64,000 nucleotides of DNA from the IMG/VR virus record IMGVR_UViG_3300007512_000008, positions 1 through 64,000 of that record; one strand, given 5' to 3'. Shown here one piece after another: positions 50,134-57,686 of this stretch (its first letter is position 1; the number at the start of each line of letters is the position of its first letter). Position numbers and translations under genes: made by a program. A model generated the notes under the pieces. It saw nothing but the letters and a program-made list of their open reading frames with translations, was not told where the DNA came from and did no database searches. The stretch comes from a virus.

Positions 50134-51072
50134 ATGACCAACAAGCTGACCCGGCTCGGTGCTCGGAACCTGACTTCGGCGATGGACAACGTCGCCGATA
50201 CGATCCAGACCCACTTCGCTCTGCTGGGCATCGACCCGAAGATCGCCGGGGACTATGCCCTGCGGACCGATCTTCTCTCCGATGTCATCGAGCGGCGTGC
50301 CTCTGAGAACTTCCCCAAGAACGCGGACATGGATCTCTCCGTCATCGGAGAGACCACCACCGCTTCCTCTGTCCCCGGCTACGCAGGGTTCACCGCTCAG
50401 ATCCGTGAGCTGGAGGGCCTCGCGACCCAGGCTGCTGAGATCTCCGCCCAGGTGGAGGAGGCCGTCGGCCCTCTCCTGCGGGAAGGCTCGGTTCTGGACG
50501 CCGGCCAGAAGAAGATCCACAAGGCCATCGTCGACGGGTACAAGCAGCACCTGGGGCAGATCGGAGACATCATCATCGAGCGCAAGACAGCTCTGGTGGG
50601 CGCTCGTGCCCGCCTCAAGGTCACCCAGGTCCGCCGGACTCCCAACCAGGTTCAGGGGGAGCTCCTCACGGCCGTTACTGAGCGCTACGGCGCTGAGGTC
50701 GCTGACTTCATCGCCACCACCCAGTCGGCCCTCCGGGATGCCGAGAAGAACCTGCGGATCGCCTTCAAGGGCTTCGAGCTCGAGCAGCGTGCTCTCACCG
50801 CCTCCGGCAAGACGGCGGGCCTCGCCGATCTTCTGGCCCGGTTCCAGGAGACCCTGTCCAAGACCTGGCAGCGTATCGTTCAGGTGGTCCAGAACGCCGT
50901 CGGTCTGGTCTCCGGGGCGGCCAAGCGCGTCACCACGGCCCATGACGACTTCATGGAGGCCTTCTCCGCAGCACAGTCCAAGGCTGCCTCTGATGACGAG
51001 GATGCTGAGGACACCGACAAGGAAGCCTCCCAGACCGACAAGGTCGCGGGCCCCTTCAACCTCTTTGCGTAG
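50134..51072 (+). CDS. Probable core-like head protein
   Basis: A 312-aa, helical, strongly codon-biased protein. ATG 50134 is chosen over the upstream 50092 codon because the intervening residues are Cys-rich and non-conserved, and GTGGAG lies closer. Segments such as AALLDSV-type helices and GFTAQIRELEGLATQAAEIS suggest coiled coil. The C-terminus is acidic with a FNLFA end. High expression and its own TTTATA element fit an abundant late virion protein, perhaps a prohead core component. No motif proves it. Confidence 0.7.
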   Translation: MTNKLTRLGARNLTSAMDNVADTIQTHFALLGIDPKIAGDYALRTDLLSDVIERRASENFPKNADMDLSVIGETTTASSVPGYAGFTAQIRELEGLATQAAEISAQVEEAVGPLLREGSVLDAGQKKIHKAIVDGYKQHLGQIGDIIIERKTALVGARARLKVTQVRRTPNQVQGELLTAVTERYGAEVADFIATTQSALRDAEKNLRIAFKGFELEQRALTASGKTAGLADLLARFQETLSKTWQRIVQVVQNAVGLVSGAAKRVTTAHDDFMEAFSAAQSKAASDDEDAEDTDKEASQTDKVAGPFNLFA

Positions 51073-51086
51073 GTCGATCTGATCGG

Positions 51087-51566
51087 ATGACTCGCTCCGC
51101 TTCCAACTTCGTCGACTTCCAGTCTCGGGCTCGTGAGTTCTCCGAAGGGGACCTCGCTGCCCCCTTCGGATATTCCGTGGACCAGGCAGGACGGGTCACC
51201 AATGTGTGGCCTGCCGTCGGGATGGTGGATGTGGAGTTCGCGACGGGGAACCGTCGTCTTCCGGCAGAGGATCTCCAGAAGTTCACTCCTGATGGAGATC
51301 CTGACCCCCCGAAGACCAACTCGGTCACCGGACCGAGTTCTACCAAGGTGGCACTCTACTGGGCTCAGCGGGATCGCAAGTATCGGATGTCTCGTCCTGA
51401 GATCATCGATGGTTGTCCCTGCTGCCCTCGCTGCCCGGACAAGCCCAAGCTCAGCCGCGCCATCTACAAAAGGTTGGACGGCGCCAGCGAGCGGCTCCTC
51501 GGTTGCAAGTCCTGTCTCTTCCTGATCAAAAGTTCTGATATCGTCAATATGGGGGGTGGGGGATGA
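51087..51566 (+). CDS. Zinc-binding protein interrupted at its 3' end by a homing gene
   Basis: A 159-aa protein with an SH3-like front part (DQAGRVTNVWPAVGMVDVEF) and a C-terminal four-plus cysteine cluster (DGCPCCPRCPDKPK, GCKSC). It ends KSSDIVNMGGGG. The GIY-YIG gene that overlaps its stop ends with the same peptide, KSSDIVN, followed by NPSCA. The original C-terminus was therefore probably KSSDIVNNPSCA, replaced on insertion. Function unknown; a nucleic-acid or virion role is possible. Confidence 0.75.
   Translation: MTRSASNFVDFQSRAREFSEGDLAAPFGYSVDQAGRVTNVWPAVGMVDVEFATGNRRLPAEDLQKFTPDGDPDPPKTNSVTGPSSTKVALYWAQRDRKYRMSRPEIIDGCPCCPRCPDKPKLSRAIYKRLDGASERLLGCKSCLFLIKSSDIVNMGGGG
51528..51548 (+). 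repeat. Upstream copy of duplicated KSSDIVN coding segment
   Basis: 21 nt encoding KSSDIVN at the end of the 51087 gene. It matches 52358-52378 at 17 of 21 positions. All four differences are at third codon positions and are silent. It marks the left boundary of the inserted GIY-YIG gene. Confidence 0.65.
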
Positions 51567-52396
51567 CTCCGGGCATTTATTCCATCCTCAACACCCAGAA
51601 TGGGAAGAGGTACGTCGGGAGATCCAAGAATATGGAGGCCCGGTGGCGAGGCCATGAACGTTCGCTGGTGGCGGGGTCTCATTGCAACAACCATCTCCAG
51701 AGGTCCTGGAACCTTTACGGATCCTCCACCTTTCAGTTTGAGATTCTTGAGGTAGTCCCGGATGCGATGACGCGGGCCCACAGGGAAGCGTTCTGGTGTG
51801 GCCACTTCGATACCCACAACCGAGACAAGGGCTACAATATCGGGGATGTCCGGACAGATGAAGGGTCGGTTTACGTTTCAGACGAAGTTCGTTTGAAACG
51901 TTCTGCAGCGCGGCTTGGGAAGACTATGTCGGCAGAGACGCGAAGGAAGATTTCGATCGCCAACAAGGGGCGAAAGAGGACATCTGAGGTTTGCGAGAGG
52001 ATTCGGCAAGCACGTACCGGGACCAAGGCTTCCGAAGAAACCCGGAAGAAGATGTCCGTGTCTCGTAGGAAATGGAACCACAGCCCGGAGACAGTGGCGA
52101 AGATAGCTGACTCCAACCGAGGACAGAAGAGATCCCCTGCCATTTGCCAGGCTATGTCAGAAGCCCGAAAGGGGAGGCCTGGACGCCCTCACACCGCTGA
52201 GACCAAAGCCAAGATCTCAGAGAAACTCCAGGGGCAGAAGCGCACGCCGGAGCAGTGTGCGCGGATTTCCGTCTCGAAGCAGGGGCCTCGGAAACCGCAT
52301 TCTGAGGAAACCCGGAACAAGATAGCGGCTTCTCTCAGAGCCTATTGGGCTCGGCGGAAGAGTTCCGACATCGTCAACAACCCAAGCTGCGCATAG
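51563..52396 (+). CDS. GIY-YIG homing endonuclease with NUMOD3 repeats
   Basis: A 277-aa free-standing homing endonuclease. The GIY-YIG domain is GIYSILNTQNGKRYVGRS (residues 4-21), with R27-type and Glu (HREAFW, about 75) catalytic positions in place. NUMOD3-type DNA-binding repeats follow from about residue 110 (GKTMSAETRRKISIANKGRK, then ASEETRKKMSVSRRKWNHS and others). The last residues (RRKSSDIVNNPSCA) belong in origin to the interrupted gene upstream. It overlaps 51566 by ATGA. Codon usage is less C-biased than that of its neighbours, as expected of a mobile gene. Confidence 0.85.
   Translation: MTPGIYSILNTQNGKRYVGRSKNMEARWRGHERSLVAGSHCNNHLQRSWNLYGSSTFQFEILEVVPDAMTRAHREAFWCGHFDTHNRDKGYNIGDVRTDEGSVYVSDEVRLKRSAARLGKTMSAETRRKISIANKGRKRTSEVCERIRQARTGTKASEETRKKMSVSRRKWNHSPETVAKIADSNRGQKRSPAICQAMSEARKGRPGRPHTAETKAKISEKLQGQKRTPEQCARISVSKQGPRKPHSEETRNKIAASLRAYWARRKSSDIVNNPSCA
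52358..52378 (+). repeat. Downstream copy of duplicated KSSDIVN coding segment
   Basis: Encodes the same KSSDIVN peptide in frame at the end of the endonuclease gene, then NPSCA and TAG one base before the protease ATG. This is probably the native 3' end of the interrupted gene. Confidence 0.65.
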
Positions 52397-52397
52397 A

Positions 52398-53855
52398 ATG
52401 GCTCACTCCAAGAAAGCATATGCGATGCTCACCCATCCCCGGATCACCGGGCGTGGTTGGGGCAAAATGCGTCGGAAGGCGACGTCCGGGGCTTCCTCGG
52501 CCAACCTGTCGGATCAGGCTCGTCTGATCCTCGGCGGGCCTCTGGATCCCGACAAGTACCTCTTCTCGCACTGCACCATCGTGGCGTCGGTGGATATCGA
52601 TCCCGTCCCGGGTGTCCGTATGGGCACTGTCAAGGTAGGGAACTCGACCATTGACCGTCGCTATGGCGACTACTACATCAGGCCCACCAGTTCCCAGTAT
52701 GTGAACAACAACGGGGACTCTTGGTCTCGCCCAGTGCTGCTGGCCAGCTATCCGACCTTCGTCGGGGGCCACAACTTCCTCGAGCATGTCCAGGTTGCCT
52801 CCAAGTCCAAGGGCCGGATCATCGATGCGGTCGCTCGGGATGTTGGGGACTCGGTCTACATCGACATCCTGGTCGCGACCAATCGGAAGCATGCTTCCCT
52901 GATCTCGGACATCAAGTCCGGACGTCTCAACACCCTCTCGATGGGCTGTACCACCGACTTCACGATCTGCACCAAGTGCGGACACGTGGCGGTGGACGAG
53001 ACCGACCTCTGCGACCACGTCAAGGTTGCCAAGCTCGACACCTTCCTCGACGAGCGGAACGAGCGTCGGATCATCGCCGAGCTCTGCGGCCACATCTCTC
53101 ACAACGAGACGGGGGGTGTCAACTTCATCGAAGCCAGCTGGGTTGGGATCCCGGCTTTCACTGGCGCGGTGATGCGAAACATCCTGCAGATCGCCAACCT
53201 CGATGAGCGCGAGTCCGAGATTCGCCGGATCCTCGCCAGTCAAGGTCCCTCGTGGTCGGAGGCTGCCATGATGAAGGCAGCCAAGTTCGACCCCCAAAGG
53301 TTCCTGGTTGGACAAGGGGACGAGGACAACGAGGATCAAGAGCCAGAGCCAACCCCGGAGCCCGAGACCAAGGACACTCTCCAGAAGCTCGAAGATGACC
53401 TGGTTGACCGAGTCAAGGACCGCGTGCAGGACCGCCTCCGCTCCGAGATGCGTTCCGATGAGGGTGACAAGACCCTTGGGGACTCCGACTGGCCCAATGA
53501 CACTCTGAACAGGGAAGCCCGGACCCGGGTAGCCTCCAACACCCGCCGTCGCTACAAGATCGCGGTGGAAACGGCTCTCCGGCATGCGACCTCTCAGATC
53601 GCTCTCGTCGACTCGGTCGCTCGGATCAACATCGCCCACGATATCCGGATCCCCGTCTCCATCTATCGCGCCGCTCTCGAGGCTGGCTCCTCTTCTCGCT
53701 ACGCTGGAACTCAGCAGTACGTGAATCGGATGCAGCACCTCCTGGGTCGCCGCATCAGTCCCGCCGAATTCCGGGTTGTTGTCCGGGTCGGCTCCCTGCT
53801 CTCCCAGTGGGAGCAATTCAACAACCCGCAGTCATCCTCCCCGAGGAGTTCCTAA
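52398..53855 (+). CDS. Head maturation (prohead) protease
   Basis: A 485-aa protein. A central domain includes GGHNFLEHVQVASKSKGRII and RLNTLSMGCTTDFTICTKCG, the pattern of prohead serine proteases in large phages, with a His near residue 120-130 and a Ser in LSMGC near 180. A CxxC zinc-like unit follows (CTKCGHVAVDETDLCDHV). A Pro/Glu linker (about 315-335) and a C-terminal helical region come last, possibly scaffold-like. It should process the scaffold and capsid encoded immediately downstream. ATG follows the endonuclease stop by one base. Confidence 0.75.
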   Translation: MAHSKKAYAMLTHPRITGRGWGKMRRKATSGASSANLSDQARLILGGPLDPDKYLFSHCTIVASVDIDPVPGVRMGTVKVGNSTIDRRYGDYYIRPTSSQYVNNNGDSWSRPVLLASYPTFVGGHNFLEHVQVASKSKGRIIDAVARDVGDSVYIDILVATNRKHASLISDIKSGRLNTLSMGCTTDFTICTKCGHVAVDETDLCDHVKVAKLDTFLDERNERRIIAELCGHISHNETGGVNFIEASWVGIPAFTGAVMRNILQIANLDERESEIRRILASQGPSWSEAAMMKAAKFDPQRFLVGQGDEDNEDQEPEPTPEPETKDTLQKLEDDLVDRVKDRVQDRLRSEMRSDEGDKTLGDSDWPNDTLNREARTRVASNTRRRYKIAVETALRHATSQIALVDSVARINIAHDIRIPVSIYRAALEAGSSSRYAGTQQYVNRMQHLLGRRISPAEFRVVVRVGSLLSQWEQFNNPQSSSPRSS

Positions 53856-55027
53856 TGGCACGTCAGCGCCTCTCATGGATCGAGGAAGCTCGTCGAGCTT
53901 CCGCCCACCCCGCAACCCCCGACGAGGGTCCGGCCTCTCCCGCAGGCAACGGTGAGGACCCCACCGCCGACGCCTACGAGAACGGCGACACCTCCTCGTG
54001 GGCCTCTGACCCGCACCCGCACCCCGGCCCCTACCCGGACAGCGCCCACCCCGCCACGCCCGACGAGGGCTCGGACCACCCGGCCGGCAAGTCCGCCTCC
54101 GACGAGATCTCTCCCGAGACGAACCGTCGCGCCTCCCAGTGCGTCCGCATCGCGACCGCCATGCTCGGCGAGCCCGACAGCCCCGCCAAGGTCGCCGCCA
54201 TCGAGGCGCAGGCCATCGAGCTGATGCACCTCCCCGACGCTTCCATCACCGCCAGCCTCAAGCGGCTCGGTCTGGACGGCGACGGTGAGGACGACACCGA
54301 CAAGGAAGCCTCTTCCAAGATCTCCAAGAACACCGACCGGATCGCCCGGCTCGAGCGCGTTCTGATCCGCCTCGCCGACGACGACCTGGACGAGGAGGCC
54401 GCCACCAAGAAGGCTTCGGCTGAGCTGGAGACCCGCGTGGCGCGGCTCGAGCGCATCCTCGTCAAGCTGGCTGAGGAAGACGAGGATGACGACGGCGACC
54501 GGATCGCCCGGCTCGAGCGCGTTCTGATCCGCCTCGCCGAGGAGGAGGAGGAAGAGGACCCCGCCCCGAAGGCTGCCGCCACGGACAAGAAGGCCGACGA
54601 CCTGCTCCTCGAGGAGATGCTCCGCGAAGAGGGGATGCTGGACAAGAAGGCCGACGACCTGCTCCTCGAGGAGATGCTCCGCGAAGAGGGGATGCTGGAC
54701 GAGCCCTGCGGCATGGGTGAGCCCTCCATGGACGAGCCCTCCGGCGACACCGAGCTCGAGATCGATCTCGCTGAGGAGGATCCCATGACCATCCTCGCCG
54801 ACGACGACCTGGACGAGGAGGCCGCCACCGTGCTCGCCTCCCTGTACAGCGAGACCCCCGGCGCGAACCGCGAGGCCGCCACCGAGCCCGAGCGCCGGCC
54901 GCAGCCCAAGAAGGCGAGCACCGGTGCCTCCAGCCTCGGCAACGTCCGGACGGCGTCCAACGACTCCGACGTGGCTCAGCTCGAGAACCTGTGGAAGTCG
55001 GCTCCCGACGTCTCCGCGCTCATCTGA
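53855..55027 (+). CDS. Repeat-rich acidic scaffold-like protein
   Basis: A 390-aa, very acidic, helical protein between the head protease and capsid genes, the place of a T4 gp22-type scaffold. It has internal repeats: HPATPDEG twice, DRIARLERVLIRLA twice (plus a related copy), a 19-residue unit DKKADDLLLEEMLREEGML in perfect tandem, and DDDLDEEAAT twice. Strong C-ending codon bias suggests high expression. Its stop is followed by a strong terminator. It starts at the last base of the protease stop (TAATG). A scaffold role is inferred from position and composition. Confidence 0.8.
   Translation: MARQRLSWIEEARRASAHPATPDEGPASPAGNGEDPTADAYENGDTSSWASDPHPHPGPYPDSAHPATPDEGSDHPAGKSASDEISPETNRRASQCVRIATAMLGEPDSPAKVAAIEAQAIELMHLPDASITASLKRLGLDGDGEDDTDKEASSKISKNTDRIARLERVLIRLADDDLDEEAATKKASAELETRVARLERILVKLAEEDEDDDGDRIARLERVLIRLAEEEEEEDPAPKAAATDKKADDLLLEEMLREEGMLDKKADDLLLEEMLREEGMLDEPCGMGEPSMDEPSGDTELEIDLAEEDPMTILADDDLDEEAATVLASLYSETPGANREAATEPERRPQPKKASTGASSLGNVRTASNDSDVAQLENLWKSAPDVSALI
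54335..54540 (+). repeat. 44-bp direct repeat (54335-54378 and 54497-54540)
   Basis: Two identical 44-bp blocks encode DRIARLERVLIRLA. Exact identity at the DNA level, including silent positions, implies recent duplication or gene conversion within the scaffold-like gene. Confidence 0.8.
54371..54829 (+). repeat. 36-bp direct repeat (54371-54406 and 54794-54829)
   Basis: Two identical blocks encoding LADDDLDEEAAT, separated by about 390 bp within the same gene. Confidence 0.75.
54584..54697 (+). repeat. Perfect 57-bp tandem repeat, two copies
   Basis: 54584-54640 and 54641-54697 are identical and encode DKKADDLLLEEMLREEGML twice. Copy number could change by slippage without breaking the frame (57 is a multiple of 3). 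Confidence 0.85.
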
Positions 55028-55031
55028 TCGG

Positions 55032-55051
55032 ATCAGGCCACAGAGCCTGAT
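55032..55051 (+). terminator. Short hairpin before main terminator
   Basis: ATCAGGC (55032-55038) pairs with GCCTGAT (55045-55051) across a 6-nt loop. It lies just after the scaffold-like stop and next to the stronger hairpin at 55054. Confidence 0.45.
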
Positions 55052-55053
55052 AG

Positions 55054-55095
55054 CTGGCCCGTGGAAGTCCAATCCACGGGCCAGTTCTGTTTTTT
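55054..55095 (+). terminator. Rho-independent terminator
   Basis: A perfect 12-bp stem, CTGGCCCGTGGA (55054-55065) with TCCACGGGCCAG (55073-55084), 7-nt loop, followed by TTCTGTTTTTT. This is the clearest terminator in the window and separates the protease/scaffold genes from the capsid genes. The 215-nt gap 55028-55242 contains this, a TTTATA element and the leader of the 55243 gene. Confidence 0.9.
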
Positions 55096-55139
55096 AGATG
55101 CTGGAGGACTTCTTTTTCCTTCAGACTCCCAATACCGGA

Positions 55140-55145
55140 TTTATA
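55140..55145 (+). promoter_or_regulatory. Candidate late promoter TTTATA upstream of capsid genes
   Basis: TTTATA lies within the palindrome CGGATTTATATCCG (55136-55149), after the terminator and 97 nt before the 55243 start. The location directly after a terminator makes a promoter here necessary for strong capsid expression, unless transcription reads through. Confidence 0.55.
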
Positions 55146-55242
55146 TCCGTCCCTGAAGGTGGAGCTACTGGCTCTGGCGAAGGGTGGGTCCTCCCCCCAA
55201 GCCTCCTCAACCACTCTCTGTGAACAATGAGCAGGAGAACAA

Positions 55243-55899
55243 ATGCCTCTGCTTGGACAGGCGAGCGGTGGATGGACCGAGTCTTCCTCTGCCCTTCGGA
55301 TTCTGCACGTCGGCGTGCGGAACACGGTGGGTCAGCTGGCGGCCGATGCCTTCACCCAGACCAACCCTCCCAACCTGACCACCTCCAGCACCGTGTCGAC
55401 CAACGTTGACACCGCCGTGCTGGGCGTCCTCTCCGGATCCGTGGCGTTCACCCGCCCCGACGAGGGCGACAACTACATCGGCGGCCCGTCCGAGGCCGGC
55501 TCCGCGCACGACGCGTTCAACACGTCGCCGCTGGGCCTGTTCATCAACACCGCCGTCGGCAACAGCTTCGAGAACCAGCCGGGTGTGGCCTCCAACAAGG
55601 GCCCCTACACCTCGGCGCAGGGAACCCACGCGTCCCAGCTGTTCGAGACGCAGGCTGCCGCTTCCACCGGTGCCTACACCATCGGTGACGACCTGACCTA
55701 CACCGCCGGCATGGGCCTGATGGCCAGCCGCAACGGCTACCTCGTGCCGACGCACGACTCCGCCGTGGCTGCTCTCAACGCCACCGCCGCCTGGTCTTCC
55801 GAGGTCACCAACGGTCGCACCACCGCCACCACCCTCGCTGTCCTCAAGATGCCCTCGGACTCTACGCAGGCCGAGATCGTCTTCGACCAGCGCGTCTGA
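55243..55899 (+). CDS. Capsid-proximal decoration-like protein
   Basis: A 218-aa beta-rich protein immediately upstream of the capsid gene, with the same extreme codon bias. Segments such as AFNTSPLGLFINTAVGNSFE and PYTSAQGTHASQLFETQ are of a kind often found in head-decoration or stabilising proteins. Ribosome binding site GCAGGAG before ATG 55243. Abundant late virion protein by context. A decoration role is inferred. Confidence 0.75.
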   Translation: MPLLGQASGGWTESSSALRILHVGVRNTVGQLAADAFTQTNPPNLTTSSTVSTNVDTAVLGVLSGSVAFTRPDEGDNYIGGPSEAGSAHDAFNTSPLGLFINTAVGNSFENQPGVASNKGPYTSAQGTHASQLFETQAAASTGAYTIGDDLTYTAGMGLMASRNGYLVPTHDSAVAALNATAAWSSEVTNGRTTATTLAVLKMPSDSTQAEIVFDQRV

Positions 55900-55911
55900 G
55901 GAGGGACTACA

Positions 55912-56784
55912 ATGCCCGCAACCAACGCAGTCAAGGCTCGCCTCATCAGCGAGTTCATCGGCACCCAGGCTGGCCGTCACAAGCTCGCCGCGTCGATGAC
56001 CCAGCCCCTCCGGCTCCGCCGGGACTACATGGCCGTCGGCCGGAAGACCTTCCTCGTGGAAGAGCTCCCGGATGGCGCGCTGCCCATCTACGACAAGGAT
56101 CCGGACGTCACCGCGTACCTGGTCGGTGAGGAAGGCGAGAACATCGTCGCCGTCACCAAGCCCCGGCGCGTGTCCTTCCCGCTGTTCGAGATCGCCTCGA
56201 ACCCGGAGATCCCGCTGACGCAGATCAAGGAGCGCCGCTTCGACCTCATCGAGCGCGCCCAGGACCTGGCCCGTGCCCAGATCCAGGCCGCCGAGGACGA
56301 GCGCGTCTTCGCGATCATGGACTCGATCGCCACCAACGGCTTCGACTCCATCGCCGGTGGTGAGAACCCCGACATCCCCGTCGTCGCCCCGATCTCCGGC
56401 GCTGTCCTCGCGGACGCCTTCGCCGCGGTCGAGCAGCACGACCTCCGGGTGGCCCGGGTGTTCATGAACGCCGTCGACTACGCGGACATCCGCAAGTTCG
56501 GCCGGGACATCCTCGACGTCGAGACCCAGCGCGACCTCATCCAGACCGGCCTCATGGGTCGCCTCTGGGGTGCCAGCGTCATCGTCAGCCGCCTCGTGCC
56601 GGCCGGATTCGTCTACATCTGCTGCGAGCCCGAGAACTTCGGTCGGATTCCGGTCCGTACCGAGCTCACGGTCCTCAGCGCCGACGACCCGCGCGCCCGC
56701 ACCATTGGCTTCAGCGTTTTCGAAAACTTGGGCATCGGGGCCTTCAACCCCAAGGGCCTCTGCCGCCTGACGATCGCACGGTAG
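55912..56784 (+). CDS. Major capsid protein (HK97-like)
   Basis: A 290-aa protein matching HK97-fold capsid proteins of large myovirus-like phages. Landmarks are RLRRDYMAVGRKTFLVEELP, the E-loop/A-domain region NAVDYADIRKFGRDILDVET, and the C-terminal SVFENLGIGAFNPKGLCRL. It has very strong codon bias toward C-ending codons. It follows the decoration-like gene by 12 nt with GGAGGGAC before ATG 55912. It forms the capsid shell after cleavage by the protease at 52398. Two hairpins follow its stop. Confidence 0.9.
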   Translation: MPATNAVKARLISEFIGTQAGRHKLAASMTQPLRLRRDYMAVGRKTFLVEELPDGALPIYDKDPDVTAYLVGEEGENIVAVTKPRRVSFPLFEIASNPEIPLTQIKERRFDLIERAQDLARAQIQAAEDERVFAIMDSIATNGFDSIAGGENPDIPVVAPISGAVLADAFAAVEQHDLRVARVFMNAVDYADIRKFGRDILDVETQRDLIQTGLMGRLWGASVIVSRLVPAGFVYICCEPENFGRIPVRTELTVLSADDPRARTIGFSVFENLGIGAFNPKGLCRLTIAR

Positions 56785-56785
56785 T

Positions 56786-56836
56786 CCAGGCTCTGCCTGG
56801 CCGCCGTCATGGCCGCCCCCTCTCCGGGGCGGCCAT
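56786..56836 (+). terminator. Two hairpins after the capsid gene
   Basis: CCAGGC/GCCTGG (56786-56800, 3-nt loop) then a perfect 11-bp stem ATGGCCGCCCC (56809-56819) with GGGGCGGCCAT (56826-56836), 6-nt loop. No U-tract follows, so it may stabilise the 3' end of the capsid mRNA, or pause polymerase, rather than be a classic terminator. Confidence 0.6.
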
Positions 56837-56863
56837 AGCTGTGTTGGGCATTGTGGGATCAAG

Positions 56864-56888
56864 CGGTAACTCCAACCCTGGAGCTACC
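56864..56888 (+). promoter_or_regulatory. CGGTAAC motif (copy 5) forming a hairpin over the RBS
   Basis: GGTAACTCCA (56865-56874), loop ACCC, TGGAGCTACC (56879-56888): nine of ten pairs match, and the 3' arm holds GGAG and ends at the base before ATG 56889. This copy of CGGTAAC is thus part of an RBS-blocking hairpin. Confidence 0.5.
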
Positions 56889-57686
56889 ATGCCCACTACC
56901 CATTGCCTCCCTCCTGAGTTCCCTGCGGGGTTGGATCTCTTCATCGTCTTCACGGACGGGACGGAGATCCATACGCAGACCACGGGGAGGAAGTCTGGGA
57001 TCCCTGGCTTCGCGACTACCCACTCTCTACACCCGAAGACGTTCGACTATGGGGGGTCCTCCTGGGAGACGGGAGATCTGGTGATCCCTCTTGATCGGAG
57101 GGAGTTCTACCTCACCGTCTACGCTGGGAAGGAATCCAGAGTCCCCCAGCGTAGAGAGATCGCAGAGATGTGGGTCGACGGACGCCACGCCATCAGCCAG
57201 TACCCCGTCACAATCGAGGAGCGGGAGGGGGAATCCGGTCGGGAGTTCCGCATCATCTCCCTTCGACGAACCCTGGTGGGAGATTGGACACCTATCGACC
57301 AGATCGCCTTCTCCGGCGGGAAGCCTGAGTACTACGGGATCTCTCTGGGAGGGGCCCCTCCCATCCTCCTACAGAAGGTCTCCGACACACGGGCGATCCC
57401 CGAGAGATCCTCTGAAGAACTCCCGTTGGCGGTCCGGGTTCGGGTCCTCCCTATCGGCGCTATCGTCAATGTCAAGACCGAGGCCAAGACTGTGAGAGGC
57501 CAGATCGTCGATGGCTCCACTGACGCAGACGAGATCTACCTATCTGTGGTGGTAGGGGGATTCCCTCGGATCCTCTCTTTGGTGATCGACATCGAGGTAG
57601 TCCGACTCTCCTACAAAGCGGAGGACCTCGAAACCGTGATGGAGATCCAGCTCATCGAACTCCCTCCCGAGATGGAGGTCCAGTAG
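56889..57686 (+). CDS. Hypothetical tail/head-region protein
   Basis: A 265-aa protein starting at ATG 56889 (an in-frame GTG at 56841 is less likely because it lies next to the capsid hairpin). It is beta-rich in the first half (DLFIVFTDGTEIHTQTTGRK) and near the end (VRVLPIGAIVNVKTEAKTVR). Family unknown; perhaps a tail or neck component. Directly abuts the cupin-like gene. Confidence 0.7.
   Translation: MPTTHCLPPEFPAGLDLFIVFTDGTEIHTQTTGRKSGIPGFATTHSLHPKTFDYGGSSWETGDLVIPLDRREFYLTVYAGKESRVPQRREIAEMWVDGRHAISQYPVTIEEREGESGREFRIISLRRTLVGDWTPIDQIAFSGGKPEYYGISLGGAPPILLQKVSDTRAIPERSSEELPLAVRVRVLPIGAIVNVKTEAKTVRGQIVDGSTDADEIYLSVVVGGFPRILSLVIDIEVVRLSYKAEDLETVMEIQLIELPPEMEVQ

Noticed and set aside
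51563-52396. Group I intron or intein containing the GIY-YIG gene
   Set aside because: The endonuclease frame runs continuously into the host-gene ending and has its own overlapping start. No intein splice motifs are seen and no intron core was recognised by eye.
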